Part shown: piece after piece, positions 34,375 through 45,063 of the stretch
Layout: each line of letters opens with the position of its first letter
How positions within the stretch are numbered: position 1 is the stretch's first letter
Source of the DNA: Pilaira anomala
Taxonomy: Eukaryota > Mucoromycota > Mucoromycetes > Mucorales > Mucoraceae
Reading direction: 5' to 3'
DNA: 64,000 nucleotides
Assembly: GCA_025716855.1 (NCBI GenBank)
Contig: JAIXMQ010000055.1
Span: 124,001 to 188,000 of the forward strand
The notes under the pieces: generated by a model
Told to the model about the DNA's origin: nothing
Seen by the model: only the letters and a program-made list of their open reading frames with translations
Database searches by the model: none
Translations under genes and position numbers: made by a program

Positions 34375-34854
34375 TTATTTTTGAGATTTTAATCTTATGT
34401 ATTGAAAAGTATCAAAAGAAATTACAAGAAATAAAACGGCAAGAGCTAAAGTTAGTAAGATTGGGGTCAAAATAATTAATCCAAATGCGGCAGTTGAGAA
34501 AATGATAATGGACCAAAGCACACAGAGTATAATTGAAGTCGTCAAAATAATCGTCAATATGAATAATAAAAATATAATCACTGGTATCAGTGATAGAGTA
34601 CCAAATATATATATTGCTACTCTAAACTCTGGACTTTTTGTTTATTTAATATCATTATGTATCATCATCTTTAAGGGTAATATTACTTACTATTGCCATA
34701 ATGTTTGCATGGTAGTTTGTATCGCGTTTAAATAAGGTAACCATTGTACATAAATTTTATCTATCCAGCTTTTTGATACTTCCAATTTATCTAGTACCTT
34801 TTGCTCAATTAATGATAACGTATCTGTTTTTGTTGTTGTTTCTGTTGCAGTCAT
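34375..34854 (-). CDS. Promethin / LDAF1-like lipid-droplet assembly protein (140 aa)
   Basis: Two exons, 34854-34691 and 34633-34375, encode 140 residues. A hydrophilic start (MTATETTTKTDTLSLIEQK) leads to an amphipathic stretch (WIDKIYVQWLPYLNAIQ). A long continuous hydrophobic region of about 70 residues then follows (IYIFGTLSLIPVIIFLLFIL through TPILLTLALAVLFLVI), ending with a short polar tail (QYIRLKSQK). The order of amphipathic helix plus paired membrane hairpins, and the small size, fit the promethin/LDAF1 (TMEM159) family, which partners with seipin at ER sites of lipid-droplet formation (family knowledge). The FGLIILTPIL turn resembles the family hairpin. Assignment is by shape more than by strict motif. 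Confidence 0.65.
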
Positions 34855-35940
34855 TTTTTTTTATATTAAAGGGAAAGGGTGGGAAAAGAAAGAAAGAAAG
34901 AGAAAAATAAAATGTGACTTAAAACTTTACTACATATACGACGAATGATTTATACAGCCTCCGATATATCCATTGTGTGCTATTGTTTCTGTATAGAATG
35001 ACTTGTTGTAGTTAGAACAAAATGGGGTTTTTTTTGGTGTCAAAGTGTAACACTTGTCGTCTTGGCAACAACCTTTATAATAGATTTTTTATAAAAGAAT
35101 GATTTGCATTTTTATAAAATGCAAATATATAGAAATGCATATTTTCATGCGGAAATCCTTTTTGGTACACACATCCGTATTAAAGTTGTTGATGATAACG
35201 ATCATCAGTAAAAAAAAAAAAAAATCATTTGTTACGTCAAGTAATCGTATGCTTTTTTTTTTATTATTGGGGGGGAGGGGGGAAAGAATAGACCAAATCT
35301 TTTTTGATTCGTCAAGATTACCTTTTCCTCATAAAAACTAGCTAGAATATTTCTATAATTCGCACAAATCAAATTCTTTAAGAATAACGTGTATTCTCTA
35401 TTTATAAATCAAAAGTATAAACCTGTAAGAATCTTGCGAATGTTTTTATTTATTCGTGTACTTGTAAAAGATTTTTTGCATTGAGGTGTGGAAAAAATTT
35501 AATTAACTTTTTGCTTACATAAACTCTATTTTTTTTTTCAGGGACTTCGCAGCACTTTTTTTTTTGTCATACACGCTTTTACATTGATCTTTATATATAT
35601 ATATATATAATGCTCGGTGTAATATAGTTGCATTTACCACATGGTTTGTTAGTTTATATGTCTCTACATTTTTCTTATGCGTTGTGCATTCGGGATTAAT
35701 GGAATAATCCTTTTATCGTGAAGTAAAATAATAACAAAAAGATTAAAAAGTCGCCTAAATACAACTCATGTATTATGTATATCTACGCATTAACTTGATA
35801 AGAGTGGGTGATAATTTTTTTTTAAAAAAAAATGATACTGCGCTGAAAACAACTATATTTCTTTTTTTAAAACAGGGGAGGTTTTTCCTTTTATTTTATC
35901 CTTTTCTTTCTTCTTTTTATAAAAAAAACCTTATTATAAA
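34855..35940. promoter_or_regulatory. Divergent intergenic region between promethin-like and DAHP synthase genes
   Basis: Just over 1 kb between two divergent starts. It contains short AT palindromes (for example around 35091-35125), a G-rich run at 35271-35283, TATATATATATA at 35593-35608 and CT-rich DNA directly before the DAHP synthase ATG. No TGACTCA general-control site is visible in this interval. Confidence 0.4.
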
Positions 35941-37215
<1,275 letters not shown>

Positions 37216-37458
37216 GCTAATAAAACTCTCATATCGTTACATCATTACTAAAAAACCGCGTGTAATAATAAATATGTAAAAGGAGATAAATTAAGATTAT
37301 ACATGCATATAAAAGGTTGACTCATGTAGGTGATGATTCAAGTAACATCATAGATATGTGTATATATGCTGTGTCAGACTGTATTTTAATCTTTAATCAA
37401 TCGTTTTTTTATCAGTAGCTTTATTTCTTTCTCTTGAGGCTATCAAGCGTAGAAAATA
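37216..37458. other. Intergenic stretch after the DAHP synthase gene
   Basis: Contains a TATAAAAGG motif at about 37308-37316, directly followed by TTGACTCAT, which includes a TGACTCA word (Gcn4/AP-1-type) at about 37319-37325. These could serve the Cys-rich exon downstream. No start codon that joins cleanly to that exon was found. Confidence 0.35.
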
Positions 37459-37722
37459 TTGCATAGAACTGGCTATAATTTCTCGGAAGTTCGTTGCTAT
37501 GGAAATATAATCAGTAACCATGGTGATTTGAATTTCTCGGGACCTGGTTTATGTACAAATGGTACAGTTCCAGTTACCAGTTTTACGGAGTGCGCATGTG
37601 TAGATAGTATCAAATATTTAGGAAGAGTAGCTTGTAGCTACAGGATAAAATCTCTCTACAATACATCTATAGTGCATCTCTTTATTTTTAGAGTTGCCGC
37701 TGCCTGTCATGCTCTTACCTGA
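37459..37722 (+). pseudogene. Orphan cysteine-rich exon, possibly a remnant of a secreted-protein gene
   Basis: After an ATAG acceptor-like site near 37465 an open frame encodes GYNFSEVRCYGN, LCTNGTVPVTSFTECACVDS and LGRVACSY. It has several cysteines and two N-glycosylation-type sites (NFS, NGT), then runs on to a stop at 37720-37722. Codon use and composition look like real protein, unlike the surrounding DNA. No ATG with a signal peptide was found upstream that joins in phase, although a TATA-like motif lies at about 37308. The best reading is a lone exon of a decayed or unresolved gene for an extracellular Cys-rich protein. Family not recognised. Confidence 0.35.
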
Positions 37723-37854
37723 ATTTGGGTAATACAACAATGTTATTTTTCCAAATAAAAAGAGTCCATCGATAAAACGGAGTTGCAATAAACACAATTT
37801 TGTTTGAGATATTCCCCTCTTCTTTTTTTTCTTCTTACCTAAACTTTATTTGAA

Positions 37855-40440
37855 ATGTATAAAGAATTTAAATTGTAAGTATTGAAAAGCATAAGAAAAA
37901 AGAAAGAGACTAAAAGTGTGTTATAAAAAGATATATTACAGAGAAAGCATATGTACTTGCTCCTACAACAGGCTCAAACTTGACTGTTCATCGCGACTCG
38001 GGTGTACTTGAGTTAACAGGTAAATAACTAAAAAAAGTTAAAGCTATTGAAGACGAAAAAAACGTAACAAAATTATAGAAACTATTCCTGCTACAAACGA
38101 GCAAGAAAGTGCTTTGACCGTATACGGTCTTATGGGTTTTATTAAACTCTGGGCTGGTAAGTATATCGTTAACCCTTTCTCGACGAGTCGACTCACTTAT
38201 TTTGTTATTGTTTTCAAGGTGATTATATGATTGTTATTACTAAGCGCGAAAAGATTGGTACTATTCGCAACAAGAGTATTTATCGAGTAGCAGCTTTCCA
38301 AATTTTACCTTTAGCTTCAAACTTGAGTGGGTTGAACGAGGATCAGGTAAAGAAAAAAAAAATAGGAGCGATTTGTTTTAGTTAGGCTTTTACTGAAAAT
38401 CGAGAAAAATTACATACATAGAGAGCTCAAGAACAAAGCTTTGTCGATCTTCTTGAAGCTCACCTCAAGAACAACACATTTTATTATTCTTATGAGTATG
38501 ATTTGACTCAATCTGTTCAAAGACGAAACCAATTTGGACCTGATATGGCATCTGAACCTTTATATAAGAGAGTAAGTGCATTTGAATGAAAGAGCGTGTA
38601 CGAACTTGTTTGAAATTAATTTTGGGTTGAATATTAGGCTGATGAGCGTTTCTTCTGGAACAGATTTGTATCTTCCAAGTTGATTGATGCAAAGTTTGAT
38701 GTATCCAATTTCATTTTACCTGTCATGCAAGGATGTAAGTAAAAAGGAAATAATTATTTAAAAGACCTATCTCCTGAAAAATATTATTATATAGTCGTAG
38801 AATTCAATAATTGTCAGATTAATGACAAGAATTTTGTTATGGCATTAATTTCACGTAGAAGTAGACATCGTCCAGGCACACGTTATTTTTCACGTGGTAT
38901 TGATGCTGAAGGCCACGTATCAAACTTTGTTGAGACAGAACAATTGGTCTTGTACGACGGACCAGGTAAAACTCAGTTAATTGAGGGAAAGGTTGAATTA
39001 TCTTATGTTCAAACCAGAGGTTCTATTCCTGTTTTCTGGACTCAAGTTATTAATCTTAAATATACACCCCGTCTTTGGATTGGTGAAAACAGAAAGAGTG
39101 TAAGTTTTTTTTTTCTTTTTAATTTATCAAATTTGATTTCCAACCCTTCTCATTTATAATGGATTTAGTTGGCTGCTGCTCGCGCTCATTTTGATGAACA
39201 AATTCGTGTTTATGGACCTCAAATCTTGGTTAATTTGATCAATAAGAAGGGTTATGAACTTCCTATGGGACAGGCTTATGCTCGTACTGTTGAACAATTA
39301 AATGACCCTCGTATTTATTATACTCATTTCGATTTCCATTCTGAATGTTCCAAGATGCGCTGGCATCGTATTCAACTCTTGGTAGATCAATTGAAGGATA
39401 AATTGGTTGAACAAGGGTAAGTTGATAAATATAGTTATTTTTTATTTATTTTATTTTTTTTTTTGCTAAAATCTATCTGTATTAGTTACACTTATGTTGA
39501 CAACACTGACGCTACACCTGTAACTAAAAAGATCCAAACCTCTGTCGTTCGTTCCAACTGTATGGATTGTTTGGACAGAACAAATGTTGTTCAAAGTACA
39601 CTTGCCAGATGGGTTCTAACTGAACAACTTCGCCAAGTTGGTATTTTAGAACCTAATCAAAAGGTAGAAGATCAAGAATCGTTCATGACTAGTTACAGAA
39701 ATAGTAAGCACTATATATATAAATATATACATATTTCTTTTAAAAATTAATAATCTCTTCTTGTAGCTTGGGCTGATAACGCTGATGGTGTCAGCTGTGT
39801 TTATTCTGGTACTGGTGCTCTCAAGACTGATTTCACTAGGTATAGTACAGTCTTAAATAAGTCATGAGCAATCTATTTATATATATATATATTTTTTTTA
39901 GAACTGGTCAACGTACTAAGGCAGGTGCTTTACAAGATTTATCAAACTCAATCACTCGTTATGTTAAGAATAACTTCTTGGACGGTACTCGTCAAGATTC
40001 ATTTGATTTATTCCTTGGAAGATATAAGCTTGAGAGCGATCAATTAGCTACAACTCGAAACCCTTTCAAAGAGGAAAAGCCTCTTCGTGTTCGCGTTGTA
40101 AGTTGGGCAAATTTGTTATTTTTACCATATTTATTAACATACTATTTTATTTTTGCATCAGGTACCTTATATCCTTTTATTTGCACTCTTTATGCTTTCA
40201 TTGAATATTGCTCGTCCTGGTTATTCTGGATTCAATACCTTCTCATCATACATTCTCTTACTCTTGTTCTGGGTATCGGTTTTGATTGCAGGCGTTCGAT
40301 TTGCTCTTCAACATGGTGATCAATTTGTTCAATGGCCTCATTTAGTTAAGCTTCCCCCTACTGATGAGATCGCTGAACACAGTGACTTTACTGAAAAGGG
40401 AAAAATGAGTGCTCCCGAGTTCTCAAAGGAACAACTTTAA
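37855..40440 (+). CDS. SAC1: Sac1 phosphoinositide phosphatase
   Basis: Twelve exons (37855-37874, 37931-38019, 38079-38156, 38219-38346, 38422-38571, 38638-38734, 38795-39099, 39169-39416, 39486-39703, 39767-39839, 39902-40097, 40162-40440) encode 626 residues. Exon 1 is only 20 bases; using the AG at 37929-37930 as acceptor gives [15 protein letters not shown], which lines up with the vertebrate Sac1 start. The SAC domain has the catalytic C-x5-R motif in [15 protein letters not shown]. Other family marks are [35 protein letters not shown] and [11 protein letters not shown]. Two C-terminal membrane helices ([29 protein letters not shown]) anchor it in ER/Golgi membranes, where it dephosphorylates PtdIns4P. 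Confidence 0.96.
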
Positions 40441-40636
40441 ATATATATATTCCGTCATATATCTTTTTGTTTAAATTTGTTATTTTTATATATATATAAT
40501 AAATAGTTTATTTTCTTTGAACCTACTAATCAACATGTTCTGTTGCTGTAACTATCTAAAAAAAAAAAATAGTATGTAAAGGGGTCTAAGTTTCTCATAA
40601 ACTTGTTTAAAACAGGATTCTGGGATTTATGAGAAC

Positions 40637-40646
40637 TATAAAAAGG
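40637..40646 (+). promoter_or_regulatory. TATA box of the NmrA-like gene
   Basis: TATAAAAAGG, a near-perfect TATA element. A start site about 30 bases downstream (near 40667) would fall after the ATG at 40657 and before the ATG at 40705. This supports the latter as the true start. Confidence 0.55.
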
Positions 40647-40704
40647 AATATGGACTATGTTTCCAAATAACTCTTTTATCAGAGCTTTTTTTCAAAAAAT
40701 AATC

Positions 40705-42117
40705 ATGTCTTCTGGTTCTAAAACTGATACTACTATTTCTAGTGACTCCACTTCCAAGAAGATCAAATATATTCTTATTACCAATGGCGACTCCTATGTT
40801 GGTCGTACTTTAGCTATGTACATTTCTGATCAATTGATGAAAAAAGAAGGCCTATTATCAAAGTCTCACTGGCGTGTAAGAGTCTTATGCGAAGACAAGA
40901 GTACAATGAAAGATCTTGAAAAAAGAGGAATCGAAATCAGAGTAAGTAATAAATTACATTAAAGATAGAGGGAGAGCTAATTTTTTTTAAAAAAAAAATA
41001 ATTAATAGGAAGTTGATTATGAAAGTGAAGCTATACTTCGTGAACAAATGAAAGATAGAATTAAATCAGTAATCTTTAATCCTTTTACCTCTAATGAGCG
41101 TTTAATTAATAGAGGAAAGCATTTGATTAATGCGGCTGTTCACCAAAGAATTAAGCGCATCTTAATGGTATCTGCGTAAGTTTCTTTTTACTTTTATCAT
41201 TTTTTTGTTGATTAATCACATATTTTATCATTAGAATTGGCTGCTCAATGAACATGGATAAAGAAACTCCTATGGGACAATTCAATGAATTGGAAAATTA
41301 TCTTCGTGATTCTTACAAGTATGGCGCTTGGGTTGTTATTAGACTTCCATTGATTCAACAGTTGTTGCATTTCTGGTCAAGCATGATTGATAACAAATCT
41401 GTAATTGGGTTACCTATGACCACTGATACTTATTTGACTACTATTGATATTGGGGACGTCTGTGATTGTGTAGCCCAGGCTGCTCTATCGAAGAAATCTA
41501 GTATTTGGACTTATCAAGAAGGAACCAATGATGAGGATGATGACAGTGATTATGATACTCGTGAACCGTTTTACAAATCTCCTCCTCCTCCTACTGCAAT
41601 TAAACGAGTTTATGAACTCACTACTACTGTTCCAATGACCCTTGATTTGATTGCCAAAACACTTAGTGATGCTGTCAAGGCTGACGGGTTTGATTCAGAT
41701 ATTGAATATGCTGCTCTCACTGATGATGAAGTTAGAAGCTACTTGAAATTTGTGGCCGGATCGAACAAGAGCGATATTGAGGCACATTTATCTACCGCTT
41801 TCCCAAATAAAGAATCTAATCCCAAGAAGCAACAAGATGGTCTTATTTTTAGTACTCTCAAAGGTTTCAAGGCACTCTTCATTACTGATTTAGATGAATT
41901 TAAAGCCACTCATGATCAAGACGACCCAAATTGGTATCCTTCTCCTAAGATTTTAACTCCTTTTGGTATTGAATACATTATTGCTCACTTCCAAAACGCC
42001 CGTAATTCCGCTGTTCATATTGTTCCATCTCTTGATGTACGTGAAATTACTGGGCATGAGCCTACTGAACTTGCATTTTTCTTTATGAAAAATCGTCGTC
42101 AATTCCGTCCACAATAA
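40705..42117 (+). CDS. NAD(P)-binding, NmrA-like Rossmann-fold protein
   Basis: Three exons, 40705-40941, 41009-41175 and 41235-42117, encode 428 residues (444 if the ATG at 40657 were used; the TATA position argues against that). The N-terminal region has a Rossmann-type start (KYILITNGDSYVGRTLAMYI, a variant of GxxGxxG), a strand with VLCEDKSTMKDLEKRG, and LMVSAIG after the second helix pair. This is the order of NmrA/HSCARG-type atypical short-chain dehydrogenases, many of which sense NAD(P) rather than catalyse. The middle has an acidic insert (NDEDDDSDYD), and the C-terminal part is unlike known enzymes to my eye. Function unknown beyond probable dinucleotide binding. Confidence 0.72.
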
Positions 42118-42281
42118 AGGAGGATTTCGTATTTATATTTTTAAATACAAATAAAACAATATAATTCTTTAGCTTAATTCATGTTTCATCTCTATGTATA
42201 ATTTGAACAAAAACAGTTTTATTGTTTTAGAAACATAATGTCTATTGGATATATTTATGTAATAACGAGTATTTTTTTTTT

Positions 42282-43890
42282 TTAATGAGGTGGGTTAGCA
42301 TCCAAGTTGGAGTTGACTTCGCGATCTAAAGAAAATTCTATTCCACTAGGGATTTGAATTTTTTCAGACTCTATATATATACAATTATTTAGTTATTGCT
42401 TATAGATATCATTTTTAAATTACAACATACCTACGTCCAAACTTTTTTGACTCATCCTTATCGGAACCGTCTTCTTTGGCAGGTACCTTGTCCTTGGATT
42501 CGTCTTTGTCCTTAGATTCTTCCTTGTTCTTGGATTCATCCTTATCCTTAACATCTTTGGCTTCTTCCTTGACTTCTTCCTTGACTTCTTCCTTGACTTC
42601 TTCCTTGACTTCTTCCTTGACTTCTTCCTTAACTTCTTCCTTAACTTCTTCCTTAACTTCTTCCTTAGCTTCTTCCTTTACTTCTTCCTTGACTTCTTCC
42701 TTAACTTCTTCCTTGTCTTCTTCCTTTACTTCTTCCTTTACTTCTTCCTTGGCTTCTTCCTTGGCTTCTTCCTTGACTTCTTCCTTTACTTCTTCCTTAG
42801 CTTCTTCCTTTACTTCTTCTTTGACTTCTTCCTTTACTTCATTCTTATCCTTGGATTCATTCTTGTCCTTAGATTCTTGCTCATCCTTGACTTCTTTCTT
42901 ATCCCCGGCTTCCTGCTTATCCTTGACATCTTCTTTAACTTCTTCTTTGACATCTTCTTTGGCTTCTTCCTTTACCTCTTCTTTGGCTTCTTCCTTTACT
43001 TCTTCCTTGGCTTCTTCCTTTACTTCCTCTTTAACTTCTTCCTTTACTTCTTCTTTGGCTTCTCCCTTTACTTCCTCTTTAACTTCTTCCTTTACTTCTT
43101 CTTTGGCTTCTTCCTTGACTTCTTTGGCTTCCTCCTCATCATTAGGAGTCTTATCCTTGGACTCTTCCTTATCCTTGAATTCTTCCTCATGTTTGGTTTC
43201 TTCGCTATTCTTAGATTCTTCTTTACCTTGATGAGATTTACCCTTAGTGAGAGATTTTCCCTTAGCAGATTTTTCTTTAATTTCCTCCTTATCTTTAGAC
43301 TCATTCTTTTCCTTCGATTCTTCTCCGTGCTTAGATTCTTCCCCATGTTTGGCTTCATCATCATGCTTGACTTCTTCCTTATCCTTAGATTCATTCTTGT
43401 TCTTAGAATCATCATACTCAGCATCCTCATGATCTTCTTCATTCACCTTCTTAGCGTTCTTAGCGTTCTTAGCGTTCTTTTCAGGACCCTTTTGACACAA
43501 AGCATGAGTTTCCTTCAACTGCTTGTCAATATTAATGGAGCCAGCTGAAGACAAAGGACCACTAGTAAAAACAAGGTGATTGGAATTAAAGCTATCTTTC
43601 TCCCAAGATTGAATTCTGACAGTCTTATCGAGACCGAGACAATCAAAGACATAATCGTTAGCATACACAATGTTCTTGCCATTGATACTGGCGAGTTTAC
43701 CACCTAATGATTTACAAGAGTCCTTGGCGGTGCCTCCAGTCACTTTTTCAGATGTCACAAAGAATTCAGAGTCCTTGAAGTCGCACTTGTTTTCAATAGT
43801 TTGAAGTTCATAGTCGTTTTTGATAGGAACTGCGTTAACAAAAGATGCAATTAAGGCTGAAGAGGCAACAAAAAATAAGTTAAGCTTCAT
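42282..43890 (-). CDS. Secreted Lys/Glu/Val-repeat protein with N-terminal Cys domain
   Basis: Signal peptide MKLNLFFVASSALIASFVNA, then a domain of about 120 residues with four cysteines (KCDFKDSEFF, SCKSLGGKLASI, FDCLGL, HALCQKG), faintly C-type-lectin-like. Next come about 130 charged residues (ESKDKEE text) and about 190 residues of a KEEVKEEA tetrapeptide array, interrupted once by a DKQEAGDK/SKDKNE segment. A TATATAAAT motif lies about 85 bases upstream. The C-terminus is uncertain. Read straight through, the frame ends at 42415 (GRRYVVI, 491 residues). A splice using GTAGGT near 42436 and the acceptor near 42373 adds a credible exon (SEKIQIPSGIEFSLDREV) ending at 42282. The repeat may form a long helix or a flexible charged rod. 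Function unknown; wall or secreted matrix role inferred. Confidence 0.75.
42550..43130 (-). repeat. Coding 12-base minisatellite (KEEV/KEEA units)
   Basis: AAGGAAGAAGTC-type 12-base units tandemly repeated, with synonymous drift (GTA/GTC/GTT, AAA/AAG) and Val/Ala alternation. Two blocks flank a non-repeat piece at about 42840-42935. The unit has no stop in most frames, so mirror-image open frames appear on the opposite strand. Confidence 0.93.
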
Positions 43891-44220
43891 GATTAATATT
43901 GAAAGAAGTGATGAGAGAAGAAGACGAAGAAAAAAAAAATTTTTCCTCTTTGGTTTTTTTTTTTTCGATTGATTTATATAATTATCGAGATATATAAAAT
44001 ATGTTCATTTTGATTTGAACTCATAAAAATATAATATATATATTTTTCCTTTACACGTTTCAAGGCAATCATATCTATTTTTATTGAGAATGACGGGCCT
44101 TTTTTTTTTTTTTTTAGAAACTTTCGTACAATATGCAGGCCCTTTTTTTTTTTTATTAAAAAAATTATATATTTACATAGCGTGTTGTACAAATTTATGC
44201 AAAAAAAAGGCTTTTTTTTT
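43891..44220. promoter_or_regulatory. Upstream region of the Lys/Glu-repeat protein gene
   Basis: Contains the minus-strand TATATAAAT at about 43972-43980 and A/T tracts near 44101-44116 and 44142-44156. It also separates this gene from the stop of the IBTK-type gene. No other gene is seen. Confidence 0.4.
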
Positions 44221-45029
44221 TTAAGATGTCATTCTACGGACTTCAAACCATTCTCCACTCATAATATCCAAAGTTTGAATTTGATATTGAGCAATTGCTT
44301 CAATGGCTTGTTCTTCTTTTTGGATTTTAGTAATATTCTTTTTCGGATTGAAATTCTTACGCCAATTATCTTCCAACAGTTGTTGCTTTTGAATTGTTTG
44401 GAATGATTTTTTTGTATCCTTTGAGGAGGTAGAACTATCAAAATGTAAGCGACGAATGGGGGTCATTTGAAATGAAGGGCCAAAACTTTCGATTGCATTA
44501 AATTTAATTTGTTGAGATATTGTGTTGACATTTCGACTGCTATTGCTGCTACTCTCTTGTAATTCGTCTAAAAGATCTTCTGTTACATATCTATTTTTTT
44601 TTTTTTTTTTTTAAAAAAAGAAATAAGTAAAAATTATTTTAAGTTGCATTGTATAAAACTTTTTACGTTACATTTTTTTTCCTTTTTTGTCTTGATCCAG
44701 TACTTCAACTGTATCCATGGCAATAGGAATTGGATCTACTGAGGCTACTTTACCCCAAACTGATTTACTAGACCCTGCTGAAGTAGATGATTCAGATACT
44801 TCTTGCTTTTGAATTAATTTTCTTCTTTCCTTTTGTGAAATCTTTTTTGGAACAGAGGACTAAATAAATAGATGTAAATGTTAAAATCAACTAATTTTTC
44901 GTTTTTGTAAAAAATACACAATTTTTAGGATATTTTTTTTTCTTTTTTTACCTTGATAGTTTTAGAACCAGAACCATGAGGTTGATTTTCTTGTTCAAGA
45001 ATTTCACGTAACGATGGTTTTATAGAAGA

Positions 45030-45063
<34 letters not shown>

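Noticed and set aside
40657..40704. Upstream in-frame ATG of the NmrA-like gene
   Set aside because: The TATA box at 40637 predicts transcription starting after this ATG, so 40705 is preferred.
42476..43231. Antisense frames of Ser/Thr/Leu repeats over the KEEV array
   Set aside because: Consequence of a 12-base unit with no stops on either strand. The minus-strand frame alone has a signal peptide and a Cys domain.
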